The notes under the pieces were generated by a model. The model worked only from the letters and a program-made list of their open reading frames with translations, was not told the DNA's origin and made no database searches. Shown here in pieces: positions 33,258 through 42,774 of a stretch of 64,000 nt of DNA (position 1 is its first letter; every line of letters begins with the position of its first letter). A program made the translations under genes and the position numbers. Source of the stretch: Shewanella waksmanii ATCC BAA-643 (GTDB taxonomy: Bacteria; Pseudomonadota; Gammaproteobacteria; Enterobacterales; Shewanellaceae); assembly GCF_000518805.1 (NCBI RefSeq), contig NZ_KI912497.1, forward strand, positions 12,396 to 76,395. Direction: 5' to 3'.

Positions 33258-34334
33258 TTAGTCCAAACACACGGCAACACGTGGGGTTAACTTCGTCACT
33301 AGCTCATAGGCTATGGTCCCGATATGCTCGGCGACCTCCTCTACTGGCAAGTCGAGCCCCCATAACTGGGCCTCATCGCCAACCCGATCGCTGGCATTAA
33401 TCCCCAAATCGACAGTCAACATATCCATTGACACCCGGCCAACAATCGGCACAAGTCGACCATTGACCCATACCGGCGTACCCTCCGGTGCATTACGGGG
33501 ATAACCATCGCCATAACCGATAGCAACAACACCCAGTAAGGTATCTTCTTGTGCGCGCCAATAACTGCCATAACCGACAGGCTCACCCGCTTTGTGTTCG
33601 CGCACAGCAATCAAGCGACTCATCAGTTGCATCGCCGGGCGTAGGCCATGGTTCACCCCCAAATCACCCACTACGGGAGACACGCCACACAGCGCAATGC
33701 CGGGACGGACCCAATCTGCTTGAGTTTGCGGCCAATACAGGGTCGCCGCTGAATTGGCGAGGGTTCTGTCACCGGCTAAGCCAGCGGTTAACTGTTCAAA
33801 CTCAGCTAGCTGAGCTGACGTCATGCTATTGTCAGGCTCATCAGCACAGGCAAAATGCGTCATCAGGTGCACAGGTTTCGCCACATTAGGGCATGCCAGC
33901 AGCCTTTGATACATCTGCTGAAATTGCGCGACGCCAAAACCAAGACGATGCATCCCCGTATCGATTTTCATCCACACAGTAACAGGCTTAGCTAAGGATT
34001 CATTTTCCAACATCAAAAGTTGTGATTCATGGTGCACCACAGTATCGATATCATGTTCGACGAGTTGATGTAGGTCACTTTGGCGGAATATCCCTTCAAG
34101 CAATAGCAGTTTGGCACTGACACCACCCGCACGCATCGCGAGTGCTTCTTCTAGTCGTGCTAAACCAAAGCCATCTGCACTAACTAGGGTGTTAGCGACA
34201 TTTAGAAGGCCATGGCCGTAGCCATTCGCTTTAACCACTGCCATGACTCGGCTATTGGGGGCAAGTTGGCGTAAGCGTTGCAAATTATGCTGCAACGCGT
34301 CGCTACTTATTTCTGCTCTTGGAAAGGGTTTCAA
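33258..34334 (-). CDS. alr: Alanine racemase
   Basis: A 358-residue PLP enzyme making D-alanine for peptidoglycan. The PLP lysine lies in VMAVVKANGYGHG near residue 35. The second catalytic residue is the Tyr in VVAIGYGDGYPRNAPEG near 255, and VGRVSMDMLTVDLG follows. The length is the family norm. It is downstream of dnaB on the same strand, as in many gammaproteobacteria. Confidence 0.97.
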   Translation of the reverse strand: MKPFPRAEISSDALQHNLQRLRQLAPNSRVMAVVKANGYGHGLLNVANTLVSADGFGLARLEEALAMRAGGVSAKLLLLEGIFRQSDLHQLVEHDIDTVVHHESQLLMLENESLAKPVTVWMKIDTGMHRLGFGVAQFQQMYQRLLACPNVAKPVHLMTHFACADEPDNSMTSAQLAEFEQLTAGLAGDRTLANSAATLYWPQTQADWVRPGIALCGVSPVVGDLGVNHGLRPAMQLMSRLIAVREHKAGEPVGYGSYWRAQEDTLLGVVAIGYGDGYPRNAPEGTPVWVNGRLVPIVGRVSMDMLTVDLGINASDRVGDEAQLWGLDLPVEEVAEHIGTIAYELVTKLTPRVAVCLD

Positions 34335-34479
34335 ACAATAACCTTACTGACTCAGATACACGTTACAGTGTACCTCAACCAAAACATTTAGCTTAACCAT
34401 CGAAAGGTAGAGGCTAACGTATTACGCCTTACATTAGGCTGATATGAAGCAAAATTAATCTCAGTTCAAGGGCTTACAA

Positions 34480-35886
34480 CTACTCTTCATCAAATTGTGG
34501 ACCGGCATAATTATCAAACCGAGAGAATTGACCATGGAAAGCTAACCTGACCCTGCCAATGGGGCCGTTACGTTGCTTACCAATAATGATCTCTGCACTG
34601 CCTTTGTATTCAGAATCGTCGTTATACACTTCGTCACGATAAATAAACATGATCAAGTCAGCATCCTGCTCAATAGAGCCCGATTCACGCAAATCTGAGT
34701 TTACCGGCCGTTTGTCGGCCCGTTGCTCCAAAGACCGGTTTAGCTGAGACAGTGCAATAACCGGGATCTCTAACTCTTTAGCCAAGGCTTTCAACGAGCG
34801 TGAAATCTCGGCAATTTCCAAAGTACGGTTATCTGACAATGCGGGCACCTGCATCAATTGCAAGTAGTCAATCATTATCATCGATAGGCCGCCATATTCA
34901 CGGGCAATTCGACGTGCACGACTACGCACTTCCGTAGGGGTTAATCCAGAGCCATCATCAATGTACATCTTGCCCTGTTCCAGCATTATTCCCATAGTTG
35001 ATGACACGCGAGCCCAATCATCATCATCCAACTGACCGGTACGAATTTTAGTTTGATCCACTCGCCCAAGTGACGCCAGCATACGCATCATGATTTGCTC
35101 TGACGGCATCTCCAAACTGAAAATCAATACCGGCTTATCTTCATGCATTGCCGCTTGTTCACACAAGTTCATCGCAAAAGTGGTTTTACCCATAGATGGA
35201 CGTGCCGCGACAATGACCAAATCACCAGATTGAAACCCAGCGGTCATCTTGTCTAAATCGACATAGCCGCTAGAAACCCCGGTAACACCGTTGTGAGGGT
35301 TATTGTATAGCTCTTCAATCTTGTCGACTGTTTTTTCCAGGATGGTTTTAATCCCTTCAGGGCCTTCGTTAGCATTGGTGCGCTGCTCAGCGATCTTAAA
35401 TACTTTGCTCTCGGCCAAATCCAGTAATTCGCCGGAGTCGCGACCTTCTGGGTTAAAACCAGCATCAGCGATCTCATTCGCCACTTTAATCATTTCGCGT
35501 ACCACGGCGCGTTCGCGGACAATTTCGGCGTAGGAAAGAATGTTACCGGCACTTGGGGTATTTTTAGCAATCTCACCAAGATAAGCAAAACCACCAGCAT
35601 CTTCGAGTTGGTCTTCAACTTCCAACTGCTCTGATACTGTGATTAAGTCAATGGGTTGACCCGCTGCAACCAATGCTTCCATAGCGGTAAATATCATCCC
35701 ATGAGAGCGGGAATAGAAGTCTTTTTTGACGACTTTTTCAGCCACTTTATCCCAGGCGTCAGAATCGAGCATTAAGCCACCCAGTACTGATTGTTCAGCC
35801 TCAATAGAGTGCGGCGGCATCTTTAATGCGTCTACCTGCAAGTCTCTTGGTTTTTTCTTAGGTTGAAAACCACGCTGCTGTGACAT
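34480..35886 (-). CDS. dnaB: Replicative DNA helicase DnaB
   Basis: A 468-residue hexameric helicase at the replication fork. The N-terminal domain starts after PPHSIEAEQSVLGGLMLD. The RecA-type core has Walker A ARPSMGKTTFAMN near residue 218, Walker B MIMIDYLQLM near 325, and the DRTLEIAEISRSLKALAKEL and SDLRESGSIEQDADLI motifs. No intein interrupts it. It precedes alr by 145 nt. Confidence 0.98.
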   Translation of the reverse strand: MSQQRGFQPKKKPRDLQVDALKMPPHSIEAEQSVLGGLMLDSDAWDKVAEKVVKKDFYSRSHGMIFTAMEALVAAGQPIDLITVSEQLEVEDQLEDAGGFAYLGEIAKNTPSAGNILSYAEIVRERAVVREMIKVANEIADAGFNPEGRDSGELLDLAESKVFKIAEQRTNANEGPEGIKTILEKTVDKIEELYNNPHNGVTGVSSGYVDLDKMTAGFQSGDLVIVAARPSMGKTTFAMNLCEQAAMHEDKPVLIFSLEMPSEQIMMRMLASLGRVDQTKIRTGQLDDDDWARVSSTMGIMLEQGKMYIDDGSGLTPTEVRSRARRIAREYGGLSMIMIDYLQLMQVPALSDNRTLEIAEISRSLKALAKELEIPVIALSQLNRSLEQRADKRPVNSDLRESGSIEQDADLIMFIYRDEVYNDDSEYKGSAEIIIGKQRNGPIGRVRLAFHGQFSRFDNYAGPQFDEE

Positions 35887-35992
35887 TTATTCTCCAAAAC
35901 CCCTACGAATAGGCAAAATATGATATATCTGTTGCAATAATAACAGGCGTTTAGCTCGCCTAAAGCTTTTGAACCCACTACAAGGAACCACT

Positions 35993-38209
35993 ATGCGCAA
36001 TGCACTGTTTTCAGCATTGATGCTTTCATCAGGCCTACTACTGTCATCCTCTTCCGCCTTTGGCGACGAAGGACAATGGCAACCTTATCAGATGCCGGCA
36101 ATTGCTTCTCAATTGGCGGACAAAGGAATTGAAATTCCAGCTAAACAGTTAGCTGACTTAAGCCAATATCCAATGAATGCCGTAGTCGGATTGGGCTATT
36201 GTACCGCCAGTTTTGTCTCGCCCCAAGGTTTAGTTGTCACCAACCATCATTGTGCCTACCGAGCCATTCAATTTAACAGCAAAAAACAGCACAATTACCT
36301 AGCCGATGGTTTCCTTGCTCGCAGTCAAGACTTAGAGCCCTCTGCAGGTCCCAATGAGCGCTTATACATCACCGAAGCCGTTACTGATGTTTCAGCACAA
36401 GTAAAAAAGGATATAGGTGAAGAGCCACTGCAACGCTTTGAGAATATTCAGGCTAACCGTAAAGCGTTAATCAAGGCGTGCGAAAGTGATGATAACTACC
36501 GCTGCTCGGTACGAAGCTTCCATAACGGATTGGAATACTACCTGATAAAGCAGTTAATTATTCGTGATGTACGTTTAGTCTATGCGCCACCCGAAAGCGC
36601 TGGAGCCTTTGGTGGAGACATCGACAACTATGAATACCCGCGCCATGCCGCTGATTTTACCTTCTTGCGCGCTTATGTGGGTAAAGATGGTAAACCCGCT
36701 GCATTTGCCAAAGACAATGTACCTTATCAACCCAAAAGCTATTTAAGAATTAACCTCGACGGTGTTAAAGCTGGCGACGGCGTATTTGTCGCAGGCTACC
36801 CGGGGTCAACGAGCCGCTACCGGCTGACTAGCGAGCTCGCTTTTGCTAGCGATTGGTTATATCCAACCTCCGCCAGTCGCTATCAGCAGCGTATCGACAC
36901 AATCGAAGCCCTTGGCGCCAATGATAAAGAGGTCAAAATCAAATATGCTGGCACGCTAGCAGGCATGGCCAATCGTATGAAGAAGTACAATGGTCTATTA
37001 GATGGCTTTAAAGCCACTGACATTGTTGGCATCAAACAAAGCCGGGAAGATGATTTTCGCCGCTGGTTAACCAAAGATAGCGACTATCAAAGCTATCAAG
37101 CCAAATTTGACCAGCTCGAATCTTTACTGCTCGAGCAACGGAAATTACGTCAAAGCCGATACTATTTTGACAATGCCCAAAGCAGCGCGTTATTAAGCAC
37201 AGCGAACAAACTTTACCGTCTTGCAAAGGAGCGACAAAAAGTCGATGCAGAGCGTGAAGAGGGCTACCAAGAGCGGGACATGAAGATGTTCACTGCCCGG
37301 CTTAAGCGTTTAGATACCAGCTTTGACGTTAACGTCGACAAAACTTTATGGATGCAAGATCTTGGCACTTATCTCAACCAAACCAATCGTGTTGCAGCAC
37401 TCGATAACACTCTTAATGAAGGCGATAGTAATCTAGATGCCAAAATTGGGGCGATGTACACATTAACTACCCTAACCGATAAGCAACAACGTCTCGCGTG
37501 GATGAATGCCGATCCCGCAGCATTTGAAGCCAGTGCCGATCCCTTTATACGACTTGCAGTCGCGTTGTATGACAACAATATGCAAACTGAGCGACAGGCC
37601 AAAACCTTAGCCGGTCAGTTATCTAAAGCACGTCCAGATTACATGCAAGCCATGATTGCTTACTATCAAGCCAACAATTGGCCTGTTTACCCTGATGCCA
37701 ACGGTACCTTACGGATCAGTTACGGTATGGTAGACGGTTATCAATCTGCAGACGCGCTTTATAAGCAGCCATTCACCAACCTAGAAGGTTTAGCAGCTAA
37801 ACATACAGGGATAGCACCATTTAACGCGCCGCAAAAGCTACTTGATGCGATTAAGCAGCAACGCTACGGCCGCCATAAGGTAGACAGTGTTTACCAAGAT
37901 CCCGCATCTTGGTTGTGTCGCCTATTTTCGTGTGCCGCAACGCCTGAGCGATTCGACTCGGTACCGGTTAACTTTTTATCTAGTGTCGATACGACTGGCG
38001 GTAATTCTGGCTCACCGGTATTTAATGGCCGTGGAGAGTTAGTGGGTCTGAACTTTGATTCGACCTACGAAGCCATTACTAAAGACTGGTTCTTTAACCC
38101 AACTATCACTCGGGCTATTCACGTCGATATTCGTTATGTACTGTGGATGATGGAAGAGGTAGATGGTGCAAACAATCTGATTGACGAACTGACCCTAGTC
38201 AGCAACTAG
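35993..38209 (+). CDS. S46-family dipeptidyl-peptidase (DPP7/DPP11-like)
   Basis: A 738-residue exported serine peptidase. ATG at 35993 with AAGGA gives a signal peptide (MRNALFSALMLSSGLLLSSS) that ends near AFG. Catalytic triad by motif: His in LVVTNHHCAYRAI, Asp in GGDIDNYEYPRHAADF, and Ser in TTGGNSGSPVFNGRGELVG. After the Ser, GLNFDSTYE carries Ser where DPP7 has Gly and DPP11 has Arg, so the P1 preference is uncertain. It likely removes dipeptides from peptides in the periplasm. Confidence 0.93.
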   Translation: MRNALFSALMLSSGLLLSSSSAFGDEGQWQPYQMPAIASQLADKGIEIPAKQLADLSQYPMNAVVGLGYCTASFVSPQGLVVTNHHCAYRAIQFNSKKQHNYLADGFLARSQDLEPSAGPNERLYITEAVTDVSAQVKKDIGEEPLQRFENIQANRKALIKACESDDNYRCSVRSFHNGLEYYLIKQLIIRDVRLVYAPPESAGAFGGDIDNYEYPRHAADFTFLRAYVGKDGKPAAFAKDNVPYQPKSYLRINLDGVKAGDGVFVAGYPGSTSRYRLTSELAFASDWLYPTSASRYQQRIDTIEALGANDKEVKIKYAGTLAGMANRMKKYNGLLDGFKATDIVGIKQSREDDFRRWLTKDSDYQSYQAKFDQLESLLLEQRKLRQSRYYFDNAQSSALLSTANKLYRLAKERQKVDAEREEGYQERDMKMFTARLKRLDTSFDVNVDKTLWMQDLGTYLNQTNRVAALDNTLNEGDSNLDAKIGAMYTLTTLTDKQQRLAWMNADPAAFEASADPFIRLAVALYDNNMQTERQAKTLAGQLSKARPDYMQAMIAYYQANNWPVYPDANGTLRISYGMVDGYQSADALYKQPFTNLEGLAAKHTGIAPFNAPQKLLDAIKQQRYGRHKVDSVYQDPASWLCRLFSCAATPERFDSVPVNFLSSVDTTGGNSGSPVFNGRGELVGLNFDSTYEAITKDWFFNPTITRAIHVDIRYVLWMMEEVDGANNLIDELTLVSN

Positions 38210-38284
38210 TTTAGCCATAATGTGACTAGTCAATGGCACGACTAGTCACTTAGCGTCAATGCCAGTGGCCTGATACACAGACAT

Positions 38285-38317
38285 AAAAAAACCGCACTCG
38301 TTACCGAGTGCGGTTTT
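38285..38317. terminator. Bidirectional terminator between the S46 gene and rplI
   Basis: AAAAAACCGCACTCG-TTAC-CGAGTGCGGTTTT. It has A and T tracts on both sides and lies between two convergent genes. Confidence 0.88.
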
Positions 38318-38343
38318 CTAATACTTTTGCTTAAAGCAAATGA

Positions 38344-38796
38344 TTAGTCTTCTGCAACAACAGAAATCTTAACCACAGCTTTAACTTCAGTGTGAACTTG
38401 AACTTCAACTTCATATTCACCAGTAGTACGTAGTGCACCTAGTGGAAGACGAACTTCGCTCTTAGCAAGTTCAACACCAGCAGCTGTAACAGCATCAGCA
38501 ACGTCACGGTTACCAATTGAACCGAACAGTTTGCCTTCGTCACCAGCTTTAGAAGCGATAACGATAGCTTCAAGTGCGTTGATTTTCTCAGCGCGCTCGT
38601 TTGCAGCAGCTAGATCAGCAGCTAACTTAGCTTCTAGTTCAGCACGACGTGCTTCAAAAACTTCAGTGTTAGCAGCGTTAGCAACAACAGCTTTACCTTG
38701 TGGTAAAAGGTAGTTACGAGCGTAACCAGCTTTTACTGAAACTTGGTCGCCCAAGCTACCTAGGTTAGCGATTTTATCAAGTAAAATAACGTTCAT
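38344..38796 (-). CDS. rplI: 50S ribosomal protein L9
   Basis: A 150-residue large-subunit protein. The N-terminal rRNA-binding domain starts MNVILLDKIANLGSLGDQV and has GYARNYLLPQGKAV. A long helix (residues ~45-75) and a C-terminal domain with KLFGSIGNRDVADA follow. Last gene of the rpsF-priB-rpsR-rplI operon. Confidence 0.98.
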   Translation of the reverse strand: MNVILLDKIANLGSLGDQVSVKAGYARNYLLPQGKAVVANAANTEVFEARRAELEAKLAADLAAANERAEKINALEAIVIASKAGDEGKLFGSIGNRDVADAVTAAGVELAKSEVRLPLGALRTTGEYEVEVQVHTEVKAVVKISVVAED

Positions 38797-38824
38797 TATT
38801 AATTTCCTCTAAATTGATGCGCTA

Positions 38825-39052
38825 TTACTGATGTAAATCAGTGTAAGGCAGTAGAGAAAGATAACGAGCACGCTTGATAGCGCGAGCTAGTTGACGTTGA
38901 TATTTAGCGTTTGTACCAGTGATACGGCTAGGAACAATTTTACCACTTTCAGTGATGTAGTTCTTTAGAGTAGCGATATCTTTGTAATCGATCTCTGTAA
39001 CGCCTTCTGCAGTGAAACGGCAGAACTTGCGACGACGGAAATAACGTGCCAT
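38825..39052 (-). CDS. rpsR: 30S ribosomal protein S18
   Basis: A 75-residue small-subunit protein that pairs with S6 on the platform. It begins MARYFRRRKFCRFTAEG and has IVPSRITGTNAKYQRQLARA, the family hallmark. The gene follows priB by 11 nt. Confidence 0.98.
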   Translation of the reverse strand: MARYFRRRKFCRFTAEGVTEIDYKDIATLKNYITESGKIVPSRITGTNAKYQRQLARAIKRARYLSLLPYTDLHQ

Positions 39053-39063
39053 GTGACAGTCTC

Positions 39064-39369
39064 CTAAGTTTTCAATTCGACATTTTCAGCGTGTAATACT
39101 AAGCGGTTTTGACCATTACGCCCTTGTTGTAAGGCGATGAATCCCTGAACCTCAATATCCACACCGGTTTTCAGTTGTTCTGAAACGCTTTCAAAGCGTT
39201 CGCCACTGAATATCACTTGCATTTGACAGTATACGTTTCTAAGCATATCTGCTTCGTAACACTGCGATTTGTGTTCCAGCATAATCACACTATGGGCGAT
39301 ACCTGCTGGGCTTTTAAAACTTCTAGAACGTTTAATGGTTCCAGTTAACACCAAGTGATTGGTGGCCAC
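39064..39369 (-). CDS. priB: Primosomal replication protein N (PriB)
   Basis: A 101-residue single-strand DNA-binding OB-fold protein that helps PriA restart replication forks. Typical sequences are NHLVLTGTIKRSRSFKSPAG and HSVIMLEHKSQCYEADMLRN. It lies between rpsF and rpsR in the operon, 8 nt after rpsF, as in E. coli. Confidence 0.96.
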   Translation of the reverse strand: MATNHLVLTGTIKRSRSFKSPAGIAHSVIMLEHKSQCYEADMLRNVYCQMQVIFSGERFESVSEQLKTGVDIEVQGFIALQQGRNGQNRLVLHAENVELKT

Positions 39370-39377
39370 AGAAAAAC

Positions 39378-39782
39378 TTACTCAGCTGTTTTTTCAGCAG
39401 CTTCAGCAGGCGCTTCGGCAGCTGGACGCTCACCTTCGCTTGAACGACGTGAATCACGCTCGTCTTTCGCTTTAGCCATTGGAGAAGCTTCAGTGATGGC
39501 ACCTTTAGTGCGCATAACCATGCTACGTAGAACAGCGTCGTTGAAACGGAAAGCTGTTTCTAGCTCTTCAACCGATTCTGCAGTAGCTTCTACGTTCAAA
39601 AGAACATAGTGAGCTTTATGCAATTCGATGATTGGGTAAGCCAGTTGACGACGGCCCCAGTCTTCTAAACGATGGATTTGACCGCCAGCTTGGGTAAGAA
39701 TACCCGTGTAACGCTCGATCATACCTGGCACTTGTTCACTCTGATCAGGGTGAACTAAAAATACGATTTCATAATGACGCAT
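39378..39782 (-). CDS. rpsF: 30S ribosomal protein S6
   Basis: A 134-residue small-subunit protein. MRHYEIVFLVHPDQSEQV starts at the ATG at 39782 with AAGGAG 6 nt upstream; longer readings of the frame would use the operon leader. The tail is rich in Glu, Ala and Arg (EGERPAAEAPAEAAEKTAE), typical of S6 and a target of RimK-type glutamylation in E. coli. First gene of the operon; it probably autoregulates with S18. Confidence 0.97.
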   Translation of the reverse strand: MRHYEIVFLVHPDQSEQVPGMIERYTGILTQAGGQIHRLEDWGRRQLAYPIIELHKAHYVLLNVEATAESVEELETAFRFNDAVLRSMVMRTKGAITEASPMAKAKDERDSRRSSEGERPAAEAPAEAAEKTAE

Positions 39783-39790
39783 TTTTTGCT

Positions 39791-39840
39791 CCTTACGGTT
39801 ATCTAGCCTCGTTGTTGGCTCAGTCAGACCAAATGGAGGC
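39791..39840 (-). promoter_or_regulatory. Putative S6:S18 leader element
   Basis: On the minus strand GCCTC (39840-39836) pairs with GAGGC (39810-39806), with inner TGG/CCA pairing. It is followed by CTAGATAACCGTAAGGAG, where a CCG lies next to the ribosome site. This resembles the widespread S6:S18 autoregulatory leader, in which the proteins bind a CCG-containing bulge. The fold was judged by eye. Confidence 0.5.
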
Positions 39841-39876
39841 AAGGAACTAATTAAAGTGACTGAATTAAGCCGCGGA

Positions 39877-39905
39877 ATATTACAGGTATCACAACCAAAA
39901 TTCAA
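39877..39905 (-). promoter_or_regulatory. Putative promoter of the rpsF operon
   Basis: On the minus strand TTGAAT and TAATAT are separated by 17 bp, about 95 nt before the rpsF start. GCGG and pyrimidines follow, as in ribosomal-protein promoters. Confidence 0.6.
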
Positions 39906-40165
39906 GCAATGTGAAACCGATTTAAACAATTAACCCAAAAGAGGCGCGTGAGCGGCAATACAATCACTTTAGCCATCCCTCGTCTAGAAGATAAAACGCT
40001 GGCTAATACACTGAAAAATATATGTAAAAATGCCCCTCAATAGTGCAGTCTAATTTAATCGAACTTACATTAGGCTGAGACTTTACTCCCACAGGCGTTA
40101 ATCGGTATGATGTCAGCTGTTTTTTGTGTGAATCAAACTAATAAAAAGTACCAAGAACTCAAACC

Positions 40166-40909
40166 ATGTTAAGACCCTTAGTTGTTGCCGCCTCTTTATC
40201 AGCCAGCCATGCGGCATGGGCATTAGTGCCACCTGATTATCAAGAACCACCCAGCGACTTCTCTGCCGAAATAGAGGCAGGTCTGCAAGTTAACACCGGT
40301 AACACAGAGTCGAGCAGTTTCAACGGTCGGACTAAGTTGGTTTACGATACCGAGAGATTTAAGCAAGAAGGTACCTTTAAGGCCTATTTTGCCTCAGATT
40401 CAGAAAAAACTACCTCAGAGAAATACGATGTCCAAATCCAGTCAAACTATAAGTTAGAGAGCGGCTATGTATTTGGTCGCGGTGATTTCACTGACGATCG
40501 CTTTGGTAGTTATACTCGTATTTTCACCATATCGGCCGGTTATGGTTTTGATGCCATTAGTACTAGCGCCACCAGCCTAAGCTTAGAGGTTGGCCCCGGT
40601 TATCGATATAACTTGCCCCAGTCCACAGAAACCATGCCCGATCCCGATGCTGATCGCGAAGTGATTTTACGTACTGCCGCTAAGTTTGAACAAAAAATTC
40701 AGGAATACACCAGCTTTACGGCAGATTTGACCGCTGAAGTCGGTGAAGATAACAACACGTTGACGCTAGATTTAGCCTATAAAAATACCCTGTTTCAGGA
40801 CTGGGCTTTTAAGATTGGTATGAACGTTAAATACACTGACGTAGTACCTGAAGGGACTAAGCAAACGGATACCATCACCACCTTCAATTTGCTGTATACC
40901 TTTCAATAA
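40166..40909 (+). CDS. DUF481 family outer-membrane protein
   Basis: A 247-residue predicted beta-barrel with a signal peptide ending SASHAAWA. DUF481 features: FSAEIEAGLQVNTGNTESSS, KYDVQIQSNYKLESGYVFGR and the alternating strands to the C-terminal LLYTFQ. The family includes YdiY, called salt-induced outer-membrane protein, but its function is unknown. It is divergent from the rpsF operon, separated by 383 nt that contain the operon leader and no other gene. Confidence 0.88.
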   Translation: MLRPLVVAASLSASHAAWALVPPDYQEPPSDFSAEIEAGLQVNTGNTESSSFNGRTKLVYDTERFKQEGTFKAYFASDSEKTTSEKYDVQIQSNYKLESGYVFGRGDFTDDRFGSYTRIFTISAGYGFDAISTSATSLSLEVGPGYRYNLPQSTETMPDPDADREVILRTAAKFEQKIQEYTSFTADLTAEVGEDNNTLTLDLAYKNTLFQDWAFKIGMNVKYTDVVPEGTKQTDTITTFNLLYTFQ

Positions 40910-40940
40910 TTAACTCAACAGTAAATCAATGATGCCTAGG

Positions 40941-41648
40941 TTACGCTATGCCTTGCAGATATTGTTGCCGTCTGGGCTGCGGCAATTTTTCAATCGCATA
41001 ACGCAGCATAGTCCGCGGCATAGTGCGATAGTGCTTGGCTAAAAACGCCTCTTCTGCTGCCAGATCTCTTTTGCCCGCTTCACGTAACATCCAGCCCACA
41101 GCCTTGTGAATTAAATCCTCATTATCATGTAGCAGTATTTCCGCCACGTTAAAACATGGCCCTAACTGCTGCTGACGAATAAAGTACAAACACGCAATCA
41201 TTGCTATCCGTCGCTCCCATAGGCTCGTTGATTTTGCCAGCTGATATAGCGGGGCAAGATCTTTATCAAATAAATACGCACCAACAATCAAGTGAGTCGA
41301 GCAATCAACCAGATCCCAGTTATTAATATACTGAGTATGATCCAAATAAATTTGATACACCTGTTGTTGCCCTTGGGCATCAGCAACTTGATAACGGGCC
41401 ACTAATGCCAGCAGGGCAAAAATTCGCACCTCATGATACTCACTCGTTAACAGTAACCGCAGCTCATCAAGCGCTATACTGGACTGCTGCTTTACCAGTT
41501 GTCTTAGCACAGGCATGCGAATACCTAAAAAACGATCACCATGGCCATACTCACCCACTGCGGTTTTAAAATAGCGCTGTGAATGGGCCGCGATAGTATC
41601 ATCACCTAAGGCGATTAGCATGGATTCAATCTGGGTGGCTTGCATCAT
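40941..41648 (-). CDS. DNA alkylation repair protein (AlkD family)
   Basis: A 235-residue HEAT-like-repeat protein, related to the DNA glycosylases that excise alkylated purines. Family features: RYFKTAVGEYGHGDRFLGIR near residue 26, EVRIFALLALVARY, NNWDLVDCSTHLIVG near 115, and the helix pair WERRIAMIACLYFIRQ. The start MMQATQIES leaves one Met alternative. It lies alone, downstream of the oxidoreductase gene. Confidence 0.88.
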   Translation of the reverse strand: MMQATQIESMLIALGDDTIAAHSQRYFKTAVGEYGHGDRFLGIRMPVLRQLVKQQSSIALDELRLLLTSEYHEVRIFALLALVARYQVADAQGQQQVYQIYLDHTQYINNWDLVDCSTHLIVGAYLFDKDLAPLYQLAKSTSLWERRIAMIACLYFIRQQQLGPCFNVAEILLHDNEDLIHKAVGWMLREAGKRDLAAEEAFLAKHYRTMPRTMLRYAIEKLPQPRRQQYLQGIA

Positions 41649-41727
41649 TTTGCTATCCCTTCGCTTGGGTTAATCAATCGCTATACTCCGGCTAACAACT
41701 AGGGTTAGCCAGGGCATTAATCGTCGT

Positions 41728-42774
41728 TCACAGCGTTAGCACTAGCTTACCAACGTGCTGCTTTTGCTCAAAACTAGCCTGAGCCTCTGCAATTTGAGCT
41801 AACGGAAAGCATTGCGCCACAAGGGGCTTAACTTCATCGGCCTCTATGCGGTGAACTAAGTTTTGAAACACCTGAGGCGCCAACACAGTACAACCGAAGA
41901 AACTTAAATCTTTCAAATAAAGACTGCGAATATCCAGCTCCACTAGTGCACCACCAATCGCACCAGCCACTGCATAGCGGCCACCTGGCTGCAGTAACTC
42001 TAGGAATTGAGGCCACTGCGGGCCCGCCACTAAATCAATTACAACTGTGACACTGTTTTTGCCAAGCTGCTCGACTAAATCACTTGCGCGATCAATCACT
42101 TTATCAACCCCTAGGTCCAACACTTGTTGCTGTTTGCTGGCACTGGTGATGGCAAAGACGCTAGCCCCGCGGGCTTTAGCCAGCTGAATTGCAGCCGACC
42201 CTACACCGCCGGAGGCACCGGCAATTAATACGGTATCATTAGCATTAACCGCAGCGCGCTCTAGCATGTTCTCCGCGGTTGAATATGAACAAGGAAAAGA
42301 GGGCAACTGCGCATCCGACAATGCGCTATTAACGCGATAGGCATGCTGACTATCCACCATCGTATATTCAGCAAAACCACCATCACATTCAGAACCAAAG
42401 TACCAAGGTGCAGCAAGTTGCTGCCCTGCAGCACGCGTAAGGCAAGGTTCAATCAATACTCTTTCGCCCACTCTGGCCGAATCAACATCGGCACCTACCG
42501 CAACAATCACTCCACAAACATCTGCACCTTGAATCCGTGGAAATGCCAAGCTTTTACCCGACCAAGTGGCATCAGCACTATCGTCGCCCTGCTTGAAATA
42601 CCATGCTGTACGCGTATTGATATCGGTGTTATTCACCGCTGCGGCGGCCACCTTTATCAATACATCACTCGCGCCAGGTTGTGGCACAGGAATATCTTGC
42701 CTCACCACTAACATTTCAGGGCCGCCATGGCCTTCTAGTTGCACACCTTGCATGGTTGTAGGTAAATAACTCAT
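41728..42774 (-). CDS. Zinc-independent alcohol dehydrogenase/quinone oxidoreductase (MDR family)
   Basis: A 348-residue medium-chain NADPH-dependent reductase. The dinucleotide site is VLIAGASGGVGSAAIQLAK near residue 180. The catalytic-domain sequences are HGGPEMLVVRQDIPVPQPG and FPRIQGADVCGVIVAVG. The GASGGVGS form suggests the quinone oxidoreductase branch and no structural zinc site is seen. Its start overlaps the stop of the TetR gene by 4 nt (ATGA), so both are one transcript, probably repressed by that regulator. Confidence 0.88.
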   Translation of the reverse strand: MSYLPTTMQGVQLEGHGGPEMLVVRQDIPVPQPGASDVLIKVAAAAVNNTDINTRTAWYFKQGDDSADATWSGKSLAFPRIQGADVCGVIVAVGADVDSARVGERVLIEPCLTRAAGQQLAAPWYFGSECDGGFAEYTMVDSQHAYRVNSALSDAQLPSFPCSYSTAENMLERAAVNANDTVLIAGASGGVGSAAIQLAKARGASVFAITSASKQQQVLDLGVDKVIDRASDLVEQLGKNSVTVVIDLVAGPQWPQFLELLQPGGRYAVAGAIGGALVELDIRSLYLKDLSFFGCTVLAPQVFQNLVHRIEADEVKPLVAQCFPLAQIAEAQASFEQKQHVGKLVLTL

